Counted from the stretch's first letter, positions 17,425-26,078 are shown. The stretch: 64,000 nucleotides of DNA from Elizabethkingia miricola (GCF_001675285.1 NZ_LSGQ01000032.1:109138-173137); one strand, 5' to 3'. Program-made: numbers and translations. Notes: generated by a model not told the origin, from the sequence alone.

Positions 17425-18378
17425 TTATTTAAATTTTTCTACTGGGTAAACAAATTGGGGTAATACTTCTTCTAAATGTGCCCTTTCTTTTTCAAACTGC
17501 TTTGGCAGCATTAAATTCTCTCCCAAAGAAGCCAATTCTTCATCTACAGAAAATCCGGGTCCGGAGGTTGCAATTTCAAATAAAACACCTCCCGGTTCTT
17601 TAAAATACACAGAAGTAAAATATTTCCTGTCTTTTACCTCTGTATGTTCCAGACCAAATCGGTCCAGTTTATCCATCATTTCCAGTTGAGATTCAGCATC
17701 TGGTGTAGCAAAAGCAACATGGTGCACTGTTCCCCTTCCTGCAAGACCTTTTAATGCTGCTGGTGTACACAATAAGTCTACATACTTTCCGGGAGCATTT
17801 TCGGTTGCAAATCTGAAACGGTCGGAACTTTCAGAAACAAGTACATGATCCATCTGTGTTGTGAGTAATGCAGCCGTACGTTCATAGGATGCTAACCAAA
17901 TTTCTACATGATGAATTCCTTTTATAGCATAGTCTGCAGGAATAGTTTCCTTACTGTAGCCTTTTCGCGGATCTTTTGTATTGAATACAAGCTCAAGCCC
18001 CAGCCCATCATAGTCTTCCAGATAAATAAACACTTCCCCCGAGAAACGCTCCTGAGGTTGTTTATAGGGAATCCCAAACCGATCCAGTCTTTCCAGCCAA
18101 TAATCCAACCCGCCCATTGCTACAGAGAAAGCAGTTGTATTCAGCATTCCTTTTCCATGTCTGCCGTTTACCAAACCTTTTCCATACGGAAAAGTTGTCA
18201 TAATAGTTCCCGGTGTCCCGAACTCATCTCCGAAGTAAAAATGATAAACCTCTGAATAATCAAAATTCACGGTCTTTTTAACAAGTCTAAGTCCGAGTAC
18301 GCCTGTATAAAAATCAATATTTTCCTGTGCATCTCCTGTTATTGCAGTTACATGATGCAAACCTGTAATTAATGACAT
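17425..18378 (-). CDS. MhqO-like ring-cleaving dioxygenase (VOC/glyoxalase fold)
   Basis: 317 residues with two VOC modules: module 1 begins 'ITGLHHVTAITGDAQENIDFYTGVLG' and module 2 begins 'GIHHVEIWLASYERT'. Metal ligands are the His in these 'HHV' motifs and Glu in 'GVLFEIATSGPGF' near the end. This is the pattern of MhqO/MhqE extradiol-type dioxygenases that remove hydroquinone or catechol compounds. A paralogue lies at 18811-19743. It is adjacent to the MhqD-like hydrolase (4 bp). Confidence 0.9.
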   Translation of the reverse strand: MSLITGLHHVTAITGDAQENIDFYTGVLGLRLVKKTVNFDYSEVYHFYFGDEFGTPGTIMTTFPYGKGLVNGRHGKGMLNTTAFSVAMGGLDYWLERLDRFGIPYKQPQERFSGEVFIYLEDYDGLGLELVFNTKDPRKGYSKETIPADYAIKGIHHVEIWLASYERTAALLTTQMDHVLVSESSDRFRFATENAPGKYVDLLCTPAALKGLAGRGTVHHVAFATPDAESQLEMMDKLDRFGLEHTEVKDRKYFTSVYFKEPGGVLFEIATSGPGFSVDEELASLGENLMLPKQFEKERAHLEEVLPQFVYPVEKFK

Positions 18379-18402
18379 CTCTATTAATTAATACTTTTAC
18401 AA

Positions 18403-18702
18403 TTAGGCTTGTGGTCTATACCATACATCTGCATATTCTTCAGGATGGCGTTTAAATTGTGCATGAACATATGGACAAAGTGGTACAATCTTCAGATTGT
18501 TTTCTCTTGCATATGAAACCAGTTTTTCTAATAATAATTTAGCAAACCCTCTGCCTTCATACTCAGGATTTACTTCAGTGTGATATACTGTTAATTTACC
18601 TTCAGCCACGGAAACATCCATTTTCCCGGCTTTTCTGTCATCAGAAAATAGCTGTATCTCCCCTTGCTGATTTGTATTTAATACAATTTCTGTTCTTTCC
18701 AT
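18403..18702 (-). CDS. small GNAT acetyltransferase, YjdJ-like
   Basis: 99 residues matching the compact GNAT group of E. coli YjdJ: 'VYHTEVNPEYEGRGFAKLLLEKLVSYARENNLKIVPLCPYV' contains the acetyl-CoA loop (E-G-R-G-F-A) and the C-terminal 'CPYV...F..HPEY'. The substrate is unknown; it lies between the two MhqO-like genes. It is 24 bp upstream of the 17425-18378 gene and shares its operon. Confidence 0.85.
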   Translation of the reverse strand: MERTEIVLNTNQQGEIQLFSDDRKAGKMDVSVAEGKLTVYHTEVNPEYEGRGFAKLLLEKLVSYARENNLKIVPLCPYVHAQFKRHPEEYADVWYRPQA

Positions 18703-18760
18703 TTTTATTTTTTTGCTGTTGTTTCCAAATAAAGTCTCTTTTTACTTATAATTTAAATTC

Positions 18761-18797
18761 AGGGTAGTTTCCCATAAGAAAACCAAGAACCTACCCT
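18761..18797 (-). terminator. probable terminator hairpin
   Basis: AGGGTAG (18761-18767) pairs with CTACCCT (18791-18797), extended inside by a GTTTC/GGTTC-type pairing with one mismatch. The T-rich tail on the minus strand is weak. It lies directly after the dioxygenase gene ending at 18811. Confidence 0.55.
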
Positions 18798-18810
18798 AAA
18801 TTTAATAAAA

Positions 18811-19743
18811 TCATAACAGATTGGGTAAAGCCTCTTCTATTTTACCACGTATCCCTTCATATTGTTTTGGAAGTTTAAGATGTGTTCCTAATTCTGCCAA
18901 TTCTTCATCCCGCATAAATCCTGGGTTATCCGTAGCAATCTCAAACAAAACACCTCCCGGTTCACGGAAATATAACGAATAGAAATAATCCCTGTCGATC
19001 TTAGGTGTTATCTGGAGCCCCGCTGACAATACTTTGTCACGGTATTCCATCAAAGTATTTTCATCTTTTACCCGAAAGGCAATATGATGATTTGTTCCGG
19101 CAGCATTTCGTCCATATGCTACAGAAGAATTCTCTATAATATCAACGAAGTTAGCTGTGTCTATAGTATCAGTTGCAAAGCGATAACGACTGTCTTCCTG
19201 CTTTTGCAGACTGTAGCCCAATACATCTGTTAGCACTTTTATAGTTGGCTCTGCCTTTTGCAAGGTAAGTGTTACATTATGGAAACCTTTTAGTGCATTT
19301 TCATTGCTTATTCCATCTATAGTCCATGCATTTCGGGTGTCTTTATTTTCAGGCTCTATAAATTGCAATTGCAGACCATCCGGATCTTTAAAAGAAATCA
19401 TTTTTTCACCAAAAACATTTCCTTCTTCTACATTAACTCCGTTTTGTATCAAACGGTTTTTCCAAAATTCAATACTTCCTGTTGGAACTGAGTAACCGAT
19501 ATGAGTTGCCATACCCGCACCATTAGTTCCCTTACCAATTCCTTCCCATGGAAAGAAAGTCAATATAGTTCCGGGAGTTCCCGTCTCGTTTCCAAAATAG
19601 AAATGATAGGTTCCGGGATCATCAAAGTTTACGGTCTTTTTTACCAGACGTACACCTAATACTTTCGTATAAAAGTCAAGATTTCTTTTTGCATTATCAG
19701 CTATTGCTGTAATATGATGCAATCCTAATATTTTGTTTTCCAT
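18811..19743 (-). CDS. MhqO-like ring-cleaving dioxygenase, second copy
   Basis: 310 residues, paralogous along its whole length to 17425-18378: 'ILGLHHITAIADNAKRNLDFYTKVLG', 'GTNHHIAFRVKDE' and 'GVLFEIATDNPGF'. It has the same two-module VOC layout and metal ligands. It is a single-gene unit with its own promoter: operator site C, then 21 bp, then -7 box TAATTTTA (19761-19768). This ties it to the pirin and porin units. The TetR-FabF operon is divergent from it. Confidence 0.9.
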   Translation of the reverse strand: MENKILGLHHITAIADNAKRNLDFYTKVLGVRLVKKTVNFDDPGTYHFYFGNETGTPGTILTFFPWEGIGKGTNGAGMATHIGYSVPTGSIEFWKNRLIQNGVNVEEGNVFGEKMISFKDPDGLQLQFIEPENKDTRNAWTIDGISNENALKGFHNVTLTLQKAEPTIKVLTDVLGYSLQKQEDSRYRFATDTIDTANFVDIIENSSVAYGRNAAGTNHHIAFRVKDENTLMEYRDKVLSAGLQITPKIDRDYFYSLYFREPGGVLFEIATDNPGFMRDEELAELGTHLKLPKQYEGIRGKIEEALPNLL

Positions 19744-19789
19744 GTCTTTTTATTTTTATGTAAAATTACAACATGCCAAACCCGAATGC

Positions 19790-19805
19790 ATTTAACTAGT
19801 TTAAT
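19790..19805. promoter_or_regulatory. 16-bp operator, site C (upstream of dioxygenase gene)
   Basis: ATTTAACTAGTTTAAT, identical to sites A and B. The spacing to the -7 box (TAATTTTA, 19761-19768 on the minus strand) is again 21 bp. Confidence 0.85.
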
Positions 19806-19923
19806 TAATGCCTCTCAATTAAAATTTCATACAAATCACAATTGAATTTAGCCTTTAAAAGCAGGTCAGGACTGATACTGTTGAGATTAACGCTAAAATT
19901 TAATAAATATTTTGATTGAAAAC

Positions 19924-19954
19924 TTGCCTACTTACTAGTAGGTAAGTATATTTG
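19924..19954 (+). promoter_or_regulatory. TetR-gene promoter with overlapping palindromic operator
   Basis: TACTTAC (19929-19935) and GTAAGTA (19942-19948) are inverted half-sites with a 6-bp spacer TAGTAG. They overlap a perfect flavobacterial -7 box TATATTTG (19947-19954). A possible -33 TTG lies at 19924-19926. The start codon at 19959 is only 5 bp from the -7 box, so the transcript may be leaderless. Autorepression by the TetR protein is the natural reading. Confidence 0.7.
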
Positions 19955-19958
19955 CATT

Positions 19959-20510
19959 ATGAGTACAAGAGAAAAAATAATCTTACTGGGTGATAATCTG
20001 ATTCGAATGAAAGGATATAATGCATTTAGTTTCAGTGATATATCTAAAGAACTAGGGATTAAAAATGCATCTATACATTATCATTTCCCTACCAAAACCA
20101 CTTTGGTAATTGCGATTATCCAGAAACATCTTATCCTTTTAGAGAAATTCAAGCAGAGGGTTGGTAATGAGAGTCCTGTACAAAAAATCATTAAGTTCCT
20201 TTCTGTATATACAGCCGCAAAATCTGAAGGACGGATTAGTATTTTAGGATCCTTATCCAATGACTATTTCTCTTTTGAACCAGAGGTGCAAACTGAGCTT
20301 AAAATCTTAACAGATAATACACTTAACTGGTTAACTGACACTTTAAAAGATGGTAAAAAAGAAGGTGACTTCAAATATAACATGGATCATCGTACCAAAG
20401 CATTAATGATTATTACCAATATTCTGGGTGCTGAACATCTTTCAAGAATTACTTACCAGCACAATTTTCAGGAAATAAAGAACACAATTATAGACGATTT
20501 AACATCATAG
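19959..20510 (+). CDS. TetR-family transcriptional regulator
   Basis: 183 residues. The N-terminal HTH is at about 5-50: 'REKIILLGDNLIRMKGYNAFSFSDISKELGIKNASIHYHFPTK', including the classic 'ASIHYHFPTK' recognition-helix segment. The C-terminal ligand domain is typical of AcrR-like members. It is followed after 2 bp by fabF, so the pair form an operon that is likely autorepressed at the inverted repeat 19929-19948. The ligand is unknown; a fatty-acyl or aromatic compound would fit the neighbours. Confidence 0.9.
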   Translation: MSTREKIILLGDNLIRMKGYNAFSFSDISKELGIKNASIHYHFPTKTTLVIAIIQKHLILLEKFKQRVGNESPVQKIIKFLSVYTAAKSEGRISILGSLSNDYFSFEPEVQTELKILTDNTLNWLTDTLKDGKKEGDFKYNMDHRTKALMIITNILGAEHLSRITYQHNFQEIKNTIIDDLTS

Positions 20511-20512
20511 AT

Positions 20513-21757
20513 ATGAAACGAGTAGTTATAACAGGTATTGGAGCATTGACCCCGATAGGAAATAATATAAATGACTTCTGGGCCTCATTAACAGAAGGTA
20601 AAAGCGGTGCTGCCCCTATTACAAGATTTGATACTTCAAAGTTTAAAACCAAATTTGGCTGTGAGCTTAAGAATTTTAATCCACTGGATTTTATAGAAAA
20701 AGCAGAAGCACGGAAATATGATTTGTATACTCAGTATGCATTAGTTGCAGTAGAAGAAGCTGTAAAATCCGGAAATATTGATTTTGAGAAAATGAACAAA
20801 AACCGTATTGGTGTAATATGGGGTTCGGGAAATGGTGGTATTGAAACGTTCCAGCAACAAATGACTGAGTATATATCAGGAGACGGAACTCCCAGATTCA
20901 GTCCGTTTTTCATACCGAAGATGATTGTAGATATCGCATCGGGGGTAATCTCTATAAAATACGGATTGCGCGGAATAAATTTCACAACAGTATCTGCCTG
21001 TGCCACTTCTAACACTGCTATTATTGATGCCTATAATTATATCAAATGGGGTAAAGCCGACATGATTATTACCGGTGGGTCAGAAGCCGCTATAATGGAA
21101 AGCTCTGTAGGTGGATTTAACTCTGCTAAAGCACTCTCTACAAACAATGACAATCCTCAAACTGCATCAAGACCTTTCGACGTAAACAGGGATGGTTTTG
21201 TAATAGGTGAAGGCGCCGGCGCCGTAATTTTGGAAGAGTTGGAAAGCGCGAAGAAAAGGGGTGCCAATATTATTGCTGAAATTGTGGGTGGTGGAATGGC
21301 TGCAGATGCATATCACCTTACCGGAACTCATCCGGATGGAGAAGGTGCATATCTTGGAATGCTGGCAGCTCTTGAAGATGCCGATATTCAGCCACAAGAG
21401 ATCGATTATTTAAATGTTCATGCCACCTCTACTCCACAAGGTGACCTCAGTGAACTTAAGGCTGTCGAAAGAATCTTTGGAAGAGAGAATAATCTGAATA
21501 TTAGTGCCACCAAATCAATGACCGGTCATTTACTGGGTGCAGCCGGTGCTGTTGAAGCGATCACCTGTATTAAGGCTGTAAGCGAAAATATTATTCCTCC
21601 TACAATCAATACACTGGAACCGGAGCCTGAATACAAAGACGTCTTTGACTTTACACTCGGCAAAAAACAAAATAAAGAAATCAACTACGCAATGAACAAT
21701 ACTTTTGGGTTCGGCGGCCATATTGCCACAAGTATTTTCAAAAAGTACGCAGAATAA
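20513..21757 (+). CDS. fabF: beta-ketoacyl-ACP synthase II (FabF-like)
   Basis: 414 residues, the full length for FabF. The Cys-His-His triad is complete: C163 in 'TTVSACATSNTA', H303 in 'NVHATSTPQGD' and H339 in 'KSMTGHLLGAAG'. It catalyses malonyl-ACP condensation in fatty acid elongation. No acpP or other fab genes are adjacent; it is instead paired with a TetR regulator. It may therefore be a second, regulated synthase rather than the housekeeping copy, which cannot be settled from this window. Confidence 0.85.
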   Translation: MKRVVITGIGALTPIGNNINDFWASLTEGKSGAAPITRFDTSKFKTKFGCELKNFNPLDFIEKAEARKYDLYTQYALVAVEEAVKSGNIDFEKMNKNRIGVIWGSGNGGIETFQQQMTEYISGDGTPRFSPFFIPKMIVDIASGVISIKYGLRGINFTTVSACATSNTAIIDAYNYIKWGKADMIITGGSEAAIMESSVGGFNSAKALSTNNDNPQTASRPFDVNRDGFVIGEGAGAVILEELESAKKRGANIIAEIVGGGMAADAYHLTGTHPDGEGAYLGMLAALEDADIQPQEIDYLNVHATSTPQGDLSELKAVERIFGRENNLNISATKSMTGHLLGAAGAVEAITCIKAVSENIIPPTINTLEPEPEYKDVFDFTLGKKQNKEINYAMNNTFGFGGHIATSIFKKYAE

Positions 21758-21799
21758 ATAATAATCTGTTATCTGACTGTTTATTCAGTGAAGATAATC

Positions 21800-21834
21800 A
21801 TAATAAAAACGGGCAATCATTTTTGATTGCCCGT
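21800..21834 (-). terminator. terminator of fimbrillin-like gene (minus strand)
   Basis: ACGGGCAATCA (21809-21819), a 4-base loop and TGATTGCCCGT (21824-21834) form a perfect 11-bp stem. The T-rich tract follows on the minus strand. It lies between the converging fabF and fimbrillin-like genes. Confidence 0.8.
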
Positions 21835-21840
21835 AAAAAT

Positions 21841-21910
21841 ATAAAACTGTCAAAAAACAAAAACATAATGATAGCATTAACTTACTAAACACATATTGAC
21901 AGTTTTTATA
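21841..21910. repeat. long-loop inverted repeat between converging genes
   Basis: ATAAAACTGTCAA (21841-21853) and TTGACAGTTTTTAT (21896-21909) are inverted copies about 42 bp apart. On the plus strand a T-run is included in the second arm. It could act as a further terminator for converging transcripts. Confidence 0.45.
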
Positions 21911-21988
21911 ATAAGTGATTGTTTATTTAACTTCTGTATAACATTATCCCATACATTTATATTTAAGCTCAAGCCGGATATAAATATT

Positions 21989-23779
21989 TTAGGTATTAGG
22001 TGCTGCTACGGATCGTACACAACGAATATTCAGGCCTGTTCTTTTATCAATATCCTGAATATTACCTGCAGGAAAAGAAGCTGTATTTTCTGTTCCATTA
22101 TTAGAAAATGAAGCCCTCCAAACAAAAGCTTTTGCTGTCCCGGCAGCTGCACCAGGATCCTTTGTCCAGAACATTCCTACAGTATCGGGATAAGAAGAAA
22201 TAGGGGTCGATTTTGCATTATAAGTCCATCCAGTAATGCTATTAGGATATGGAGAATTTTCATTTGGCGTATAATTTACAGGACGATAACCATTATACTG
22301 AATATACAATTCACTTCTTGCACTTCCATACTCCGGAGTGTTAGCCCCTGCAGTATGATTAAAAGTAACTCCAAAATTAGCATTATTAGAATAAATGCTA
22401 AATCCAGCACGGGTATTATCAGGAATTTTGGTTGTCAATGCTGTAGCTTCGACTGAAGTTGGCATTCGCCATGTACCAACCGGATATAGCTGTACACAAG
22501 GATCCTGTGTAGTATCGTAATTGCCACTATTAGGAGCATCTGTAGGTCTTAAGGCATTCCAACTCCAATAATACACTGTAGGTGATAGATTACCAATGGG
22601 CTGAAATCCGTCAAATCCATTAATACGCGTATTTGGAACATTATAACTATTAGAACCTTCGTAAGAGATATCATTACGTGCCCACAATACTCCGCCAACA
22701 TTTACTGCAGATTGTATCAAGCGTACGTTTACATTATATTTAAAATTTGTACCCAGTAATTTTGAGGAACTCTGTGGCAACGTGACATAAGACACTCGGT
22801 TAAATTTATGCAATACATTATTAAGTTGCTTGAATTCCATATTAGTAAGCTTTACCTTTAATGTATTTCCGGAAGGAATAAAGACTCCGGAAGAACTGTA
22901 AAAACTCACTACTTTTGAAGAATACACCTGGGAATCCAAAGCTTTATCCGACTGAATCGGAGCTGCTCCTCCATAGAAGCTACCTGTCCCCAAATCAAAA
23001 GTCTGCTGTGTAATAATACCAGTAAATGTAGTTCCATTATATGTCCCGATGTTTGCAGTGGCATCACTATTTCCTGACATTGGTACAAACATTCCCTTAC
23101 TGTCAATATTTACATCAATACGGGTAGTCATATGTTTAAAATTAATATCCAGATAATTATTCCCACTTACAGTACTAATTGTACCTGAGGCATATAAAAT
23201 ATCTTTATTGGATGAAACCGGGGCATCAATAACAGATTTCCCTGCTGCTATCATTGTTGCAGGAACAGTTGCTTCATTGGATGAAAAAGCATACCATTGG
23301 TATTTTGTTCCGCCATCTACTGTTATTTTTGGAGGTGCCCCCCCAACTGTAAAGGTATAATCAGAGCCAATCTGTGCTCCTCTGCTCCCCGCATTATCCT
23401 GAAAAATCCTAACAACATAACTAATACCATTTCCCATTCTGGGATTGGCTGCAGCAATAGCTTTATTGTCCAAAGAAGCTGTAGCATTAGAAAGCTTTCC
23501 AGAAGATGCAGTTATTTCAACCAATGCATCAAAATCATTTCCGTAAGACATTTGCTCTTTAGTTATAACAGAATTCTGTAAAACACTACTTCCACTTTTA
23601 GTCTTAGTATTAGCTAATGTTATAATCTCATCTTCAATAATATTAGGACTGATATTAAGCACTGTTTTTCCGTCAGACTCTGTAGTTCCTCCGTCTTCAC
23701 GAGATGAACATGAACTGATACTACCAATGCATCCCCCTATTAGCAGAAGTGCACAAATGAGTTTATTCTTATTTTGCAT
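21989..23779 (-). CDS. fimbrillin-like lipoprotein with C-terminal FISUMP-type domain
   Basis: 596 residues. A lipoprotein signal ends ISSC (Cys about 24). The N-terminal half has features of Bacteroidota fimbrillin-family proteins: a hydrophobic leader, 'MSYGNDFDALVEITASSGKL' and 'GNGISYVVRIFQDNAGS', then beta-rich domains. The C-terminal 230 residues carry 'YPVGTWRMPTSVEAT' and 'GLNIRCVRSVA', the signature of the Fibrobacter succinogenes major paralogous (FISUMP) domain. It is likely a surface-displayed structural or adhesive lipoprotein. It follows the small YxPP peptide (20 bp) and is paralogous to the partial gene at 1-424. Confidence 0.8.
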   Translation of the reverse strand: MQNKNKLICALLLIGGCIGSISSCSSREDGGTTESDGKTVLNISPNIIEDEIITLANTKTKSGSSVLQNSVITKEQMSYGNDFDALVEITASSGKLSNATASLDNKAIAAANPRMGNGISYVVRIFQDNAGSRGAQIGSDYTFTVGGAPPKITVDGGTKYQWYAFSSNEATVPATMIAAGKSVIDAPVSSNKDILYASGTISTVSGNNYLDINFKHMTTRIDVNIDSKGMFVPMSGNSDATANIGTYNGTTFTGIITQQTFDLGTGSFYGGAAPIQSDKALDSQVYSSKVVSFYSSSGVFIPSGNTLKVKLTNMEFKQLNNVLHKFNRVSYVTLPQSSSKLLGTNFKYNVNVRLIQSAVNVGGVLWARNDISYEGSNSYNVPNTRINGFDGFQPIGNLSPTVYYWSWNALRPTDAPNSGNYDTTQDPCVQLYPVGTWRMPTSVEATALTTKIPDNTRAGFSIYSNNANFGVTFNHTAGANTPEYGSARSELYIQYNGYRPVNYTPNENSPYPNSITGWTYNAKSTPISSYPDTVGMFWTKDPGAAAGTAKAFVWRASFSNNGTENTASFPAGNIQDIDKRTGLNIRCVRSVAAPNT

Positions 23780-23799
23780 AATATTTCTTCTTTAAAGGG

Positions 23800-24000
23800 T
23801 TAAAAATCATAGTCACCATTTCCGGTATTTCCACCATCATTCCAATCTCCAATACCCGGAGTAGCAGGTGTATTAGTATCTCCTGGATTTAATGTCGCAG
23901 AATTCGCAGCAATACCACATTCCATTTCAATAAATATGGCCATTAATACAGGAGGCACATATTCTTTTTTGCATAAAATTTCTTTGTCGTTTTTCATCAT
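23800..24000 (-). CDS. small YxPP-type peptide, second copy
   Basis: 66 residues, no signal peptide. The core YVPPVLMAIFIEMECGIAAN followed by SATLNPG aligns with the peptide at 510-704. The tail is Gly/Asn/Asp-rich ('GDWNDGGNTGNGDYDF'). It is 20 bp upstream of the fimbrillin-like gene and thus probably co-translated with it. Conservation of Y-[IV]-P-P-V, E-M-E-x-G-I and S-A-x-L between the copies supports a real gene. The function is unknown. Confidence 0.75.
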   Translation of the reverse strand: MMKNDKEILCKKEYVPPVLMAIFIEMECGIAANSATLNPGDTNTPATPGIGDWNDGGNTGNGDYDF

Positions 24001-24341
24001 AATTATTGTATTTCAAATTGTTTGTCCTATTACAAATCATTTGTTTTAAAAGCGGATAAATATTATATCCGCTCAAAACCAAACATGGTTTTCACAAAAC
24101 AAATGATGATCGTTTTTCGAAAAAATTTAAAAAAAGATTTGTGTTTTAGAAAAGAACCAGCATCCTTTATGAAGCATGTTCTTTAGTGATGCAAAGATTA
24201 TATAATATCAAATATTGTTGCAAATTTACCGTTACCACAATTCTACTACATAAAATGTAAAACACTATAAATAAGCACACTAAATAACAAAACGCACTGA
24301 TGTAAAAAATAAAAAGTATGGATCCAGATATTATCCAAAGC

Positions 24342-24374
24342 AAAAAAAATAACCCTTACCAAAAAGTAAGGGCT
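24342..24374 (-). terminator. terminator after TPR-LuxR regulator
   Basis: CCCTTAC (24353-24359) and GTAAGGG (24366-24372) form the stem, with eight T on the minus strand (24342-24349). It separates the regulator from the peptide/fimbrillin unit, so the latter needs its own promoter. The rest of the 24001-24497 gap is AT-rich DNA with no gene. Confidence 0.8.
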
Positions 24375-24497
24375 ATGAAATAATTTTTAAAATGATATAA
24401 AAATATTGCCAGAAGACATCTTATTATAAACCTCAATAAAAGTAAAATGCTCGGGTTCCGTATAGAGAAAGTAAGATAACAGTCATCTAGCTTTATC

Positions 24498-26078
24498 TCA
24501 TAATTCTCTTATCCAGTTATAAAAATCTGTACCGGAAGAAATATTATACTTTTCACGTAACCTGCTTTTTCTTGTCTCTACAGCCCGGACTGTTACATAG
24601 GTATATTCTGCAATATCTTTCGTAGAAAAGCCAAGGTATAGATAAGCACAAAAAGTAAGCTCAGGAACTTTTATCTTCGGATTAACATTTATCATTTTGT
24701 CATACACTTCCGGGTATAATTGATGAAAACTAATCCAAAACTGAGGAGAATTATCCTTGGCCATCTGTATTACATCAGAAAAAGACTGATCTTTCTCAAA
24801 CTTTTGAAACTTTTTGATCATATCTTCTTTCTCTGCACTTATAGCATTATTAAAAAGAAGTAATTTTTCTTTTTCTTCAATAATCTTTTTTTTCTTCTTT
24901 TTAATTTTACGGTATTTAAAGAGAAATAATAACAGTACAAAAACATAACTCAATATTATAAATATCAGTATTATGCTATTTTGTATTTTATCTCTACCCT
25001 TTTCATTATTATAATCTTTTTGAATATTTTGCAACTCTCTTTGTAAGTGTATTTTATCTTTCTCGACATTTAATTTCAGCATATCGGAAGATTCTTTCAA
25101 ATACAAACTTTCTTTATCATATTTCCCAAGCATTTTATAAGCAGAGGCAATTTTTGACTGCACATACTCAGATGTTTGCAAGAACTCTTTTTTATTATTT
25201 ATGGCCTGTAAATAATAATCAATTGATTTAGAATAGTTTTTAGTCTGTTGATAGTAATCACCATATATTTCCAGAAAAGGAGCCACATACCCCTGTTCTT
25301 CTTTTAACGCTTCATCATATGCTGTTTGAATAAAAGGAAAAGCAAGATCAGGCTGATTTTGTTTAAGATATATCCAGGCTTTATAAAAATAAATATAGGC
25401 TTTACAGTAATATATTTTTTTAGCTCGCAGGTATTCTTGTTCCGAAATCCGTTCAATTGACTTAATCGATCTATCCACATAGAAATGTGCTTTCTGATCA
25501 TTATTCATCTCAGTATAAGCATCTGCTATAAGCATATAAAGTTGAGAGGATAATAGTCTTGAGTTTATATCTTTATTTGAGTCAATCAGATATAATGCCT
25601 TTAAACTCCCTTCTAATTGCTTCTGAGATAATGAAATCTTACCTTGGTATATTGCTTTTAAGTTCAAAAACAGAGCTTTATAGAAACTATCTTTTTCAAC
25701 AATTTCCTCATTCATACCTTTTTCTATGTACAGATAGCCTTCTTCCAACTGTCTTAGGAAAATAAGTCCTCTTGCAATATAATAATAAGATTCAGCCTTT
25801 CTTTTAGAGTCATCAATTCTTTCTGCTAATATTCTTGCCTTTTGAGCATACATCATTGATTTATAGGTATCCTTATACAAATAAGAATCGGATAATTGTA
25901 GTAACCTATCAGTCTTTTTTATTTCGGTTTGCAATGAAGAATCATTGCTAAATAAGGATTTAAATAATTCTGAAATATTTGGAGTATATATAAAACGGTA
26001 ACAATTGTGGTTCGATTTCTCACCACCTATTACAGAAATACTAAAAAAGAAACATAAACAAAAATAAATATGCTTCAT
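24498..26078 (-). CDS. membrane-anchored TPR regulator with LuxR-type HTH
   Basis: 526 residues from the Met at 26078 (begins 'MKHIYFCLCFFF', a signal sequence); an in-frame ATG at 26120 would place 14 hydrophilic residues before it and is less likely. TPR-like repeats fill about 50-345. A coiled stretch leads to a transmembrane helix at about 367-388, and a LuxR/GerE-type HTH sits at about 470-526 ('YLGFSTKDIAEYTYVTVRAVETRKSRL'). It has the same overall design as the AraC-type protein at 1232-2704 but a different DNA-binding domain. It precedes the second peptide/fimbrillin cassette and likely controls it. Confidence 0.85.
   Translation of the reverse strand: MKHIYFCLCFFFSISVIGGEKSNHNCYRFIYTPNISELFKSLFSNDSSLQTEIKKTDRLLQLSDSYLYKDTYKSMMYAQKARILAERIDDSKRKAESYYYIARGLIFLRQLEEGYLYIEKGMNEEIVEKDSFYKALFLNLKAIYQGKISLSQKQLEGSLKALYLIDSNKDINSRLLSSQLYMLIADAYTEMNNDQKAHFYVDRSIKSIERISEQEYLRAKKIYYCKAYIYFYKAWIYLKQNQPDLAFPFIQTAYDEALKEEQGYVAPFLEIYGDYYQQTKNYSKSIDYYLQAINNKKEFLQTSEYVQSKIASAYKMLGKYDKESLYLKESSDMLKLNVEKDKIHLQRELQNIQKDYNNEKGRDKIQNSIILIFIILSYVFVLLLFLFKYRKIKKKKKKIIEEKEKLLLFNNAISAEKEDMIKKFQKFEKDQSFSDVIQMAKDNSPQFWISFHQLYPEVYDKMINVNPKIKVPELTFCAYLYLGFSTKDIAEYTYVTVRAVETRKSRLREKYNISSGTDFYNWIREL

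Noticed and set aside
24236..24252. AATTCTACTAC string resembling part of the hcp motif
   Set aside because: It matches only one side of the motif, lacks the palindrome, and has no -7 box at the expected distance.
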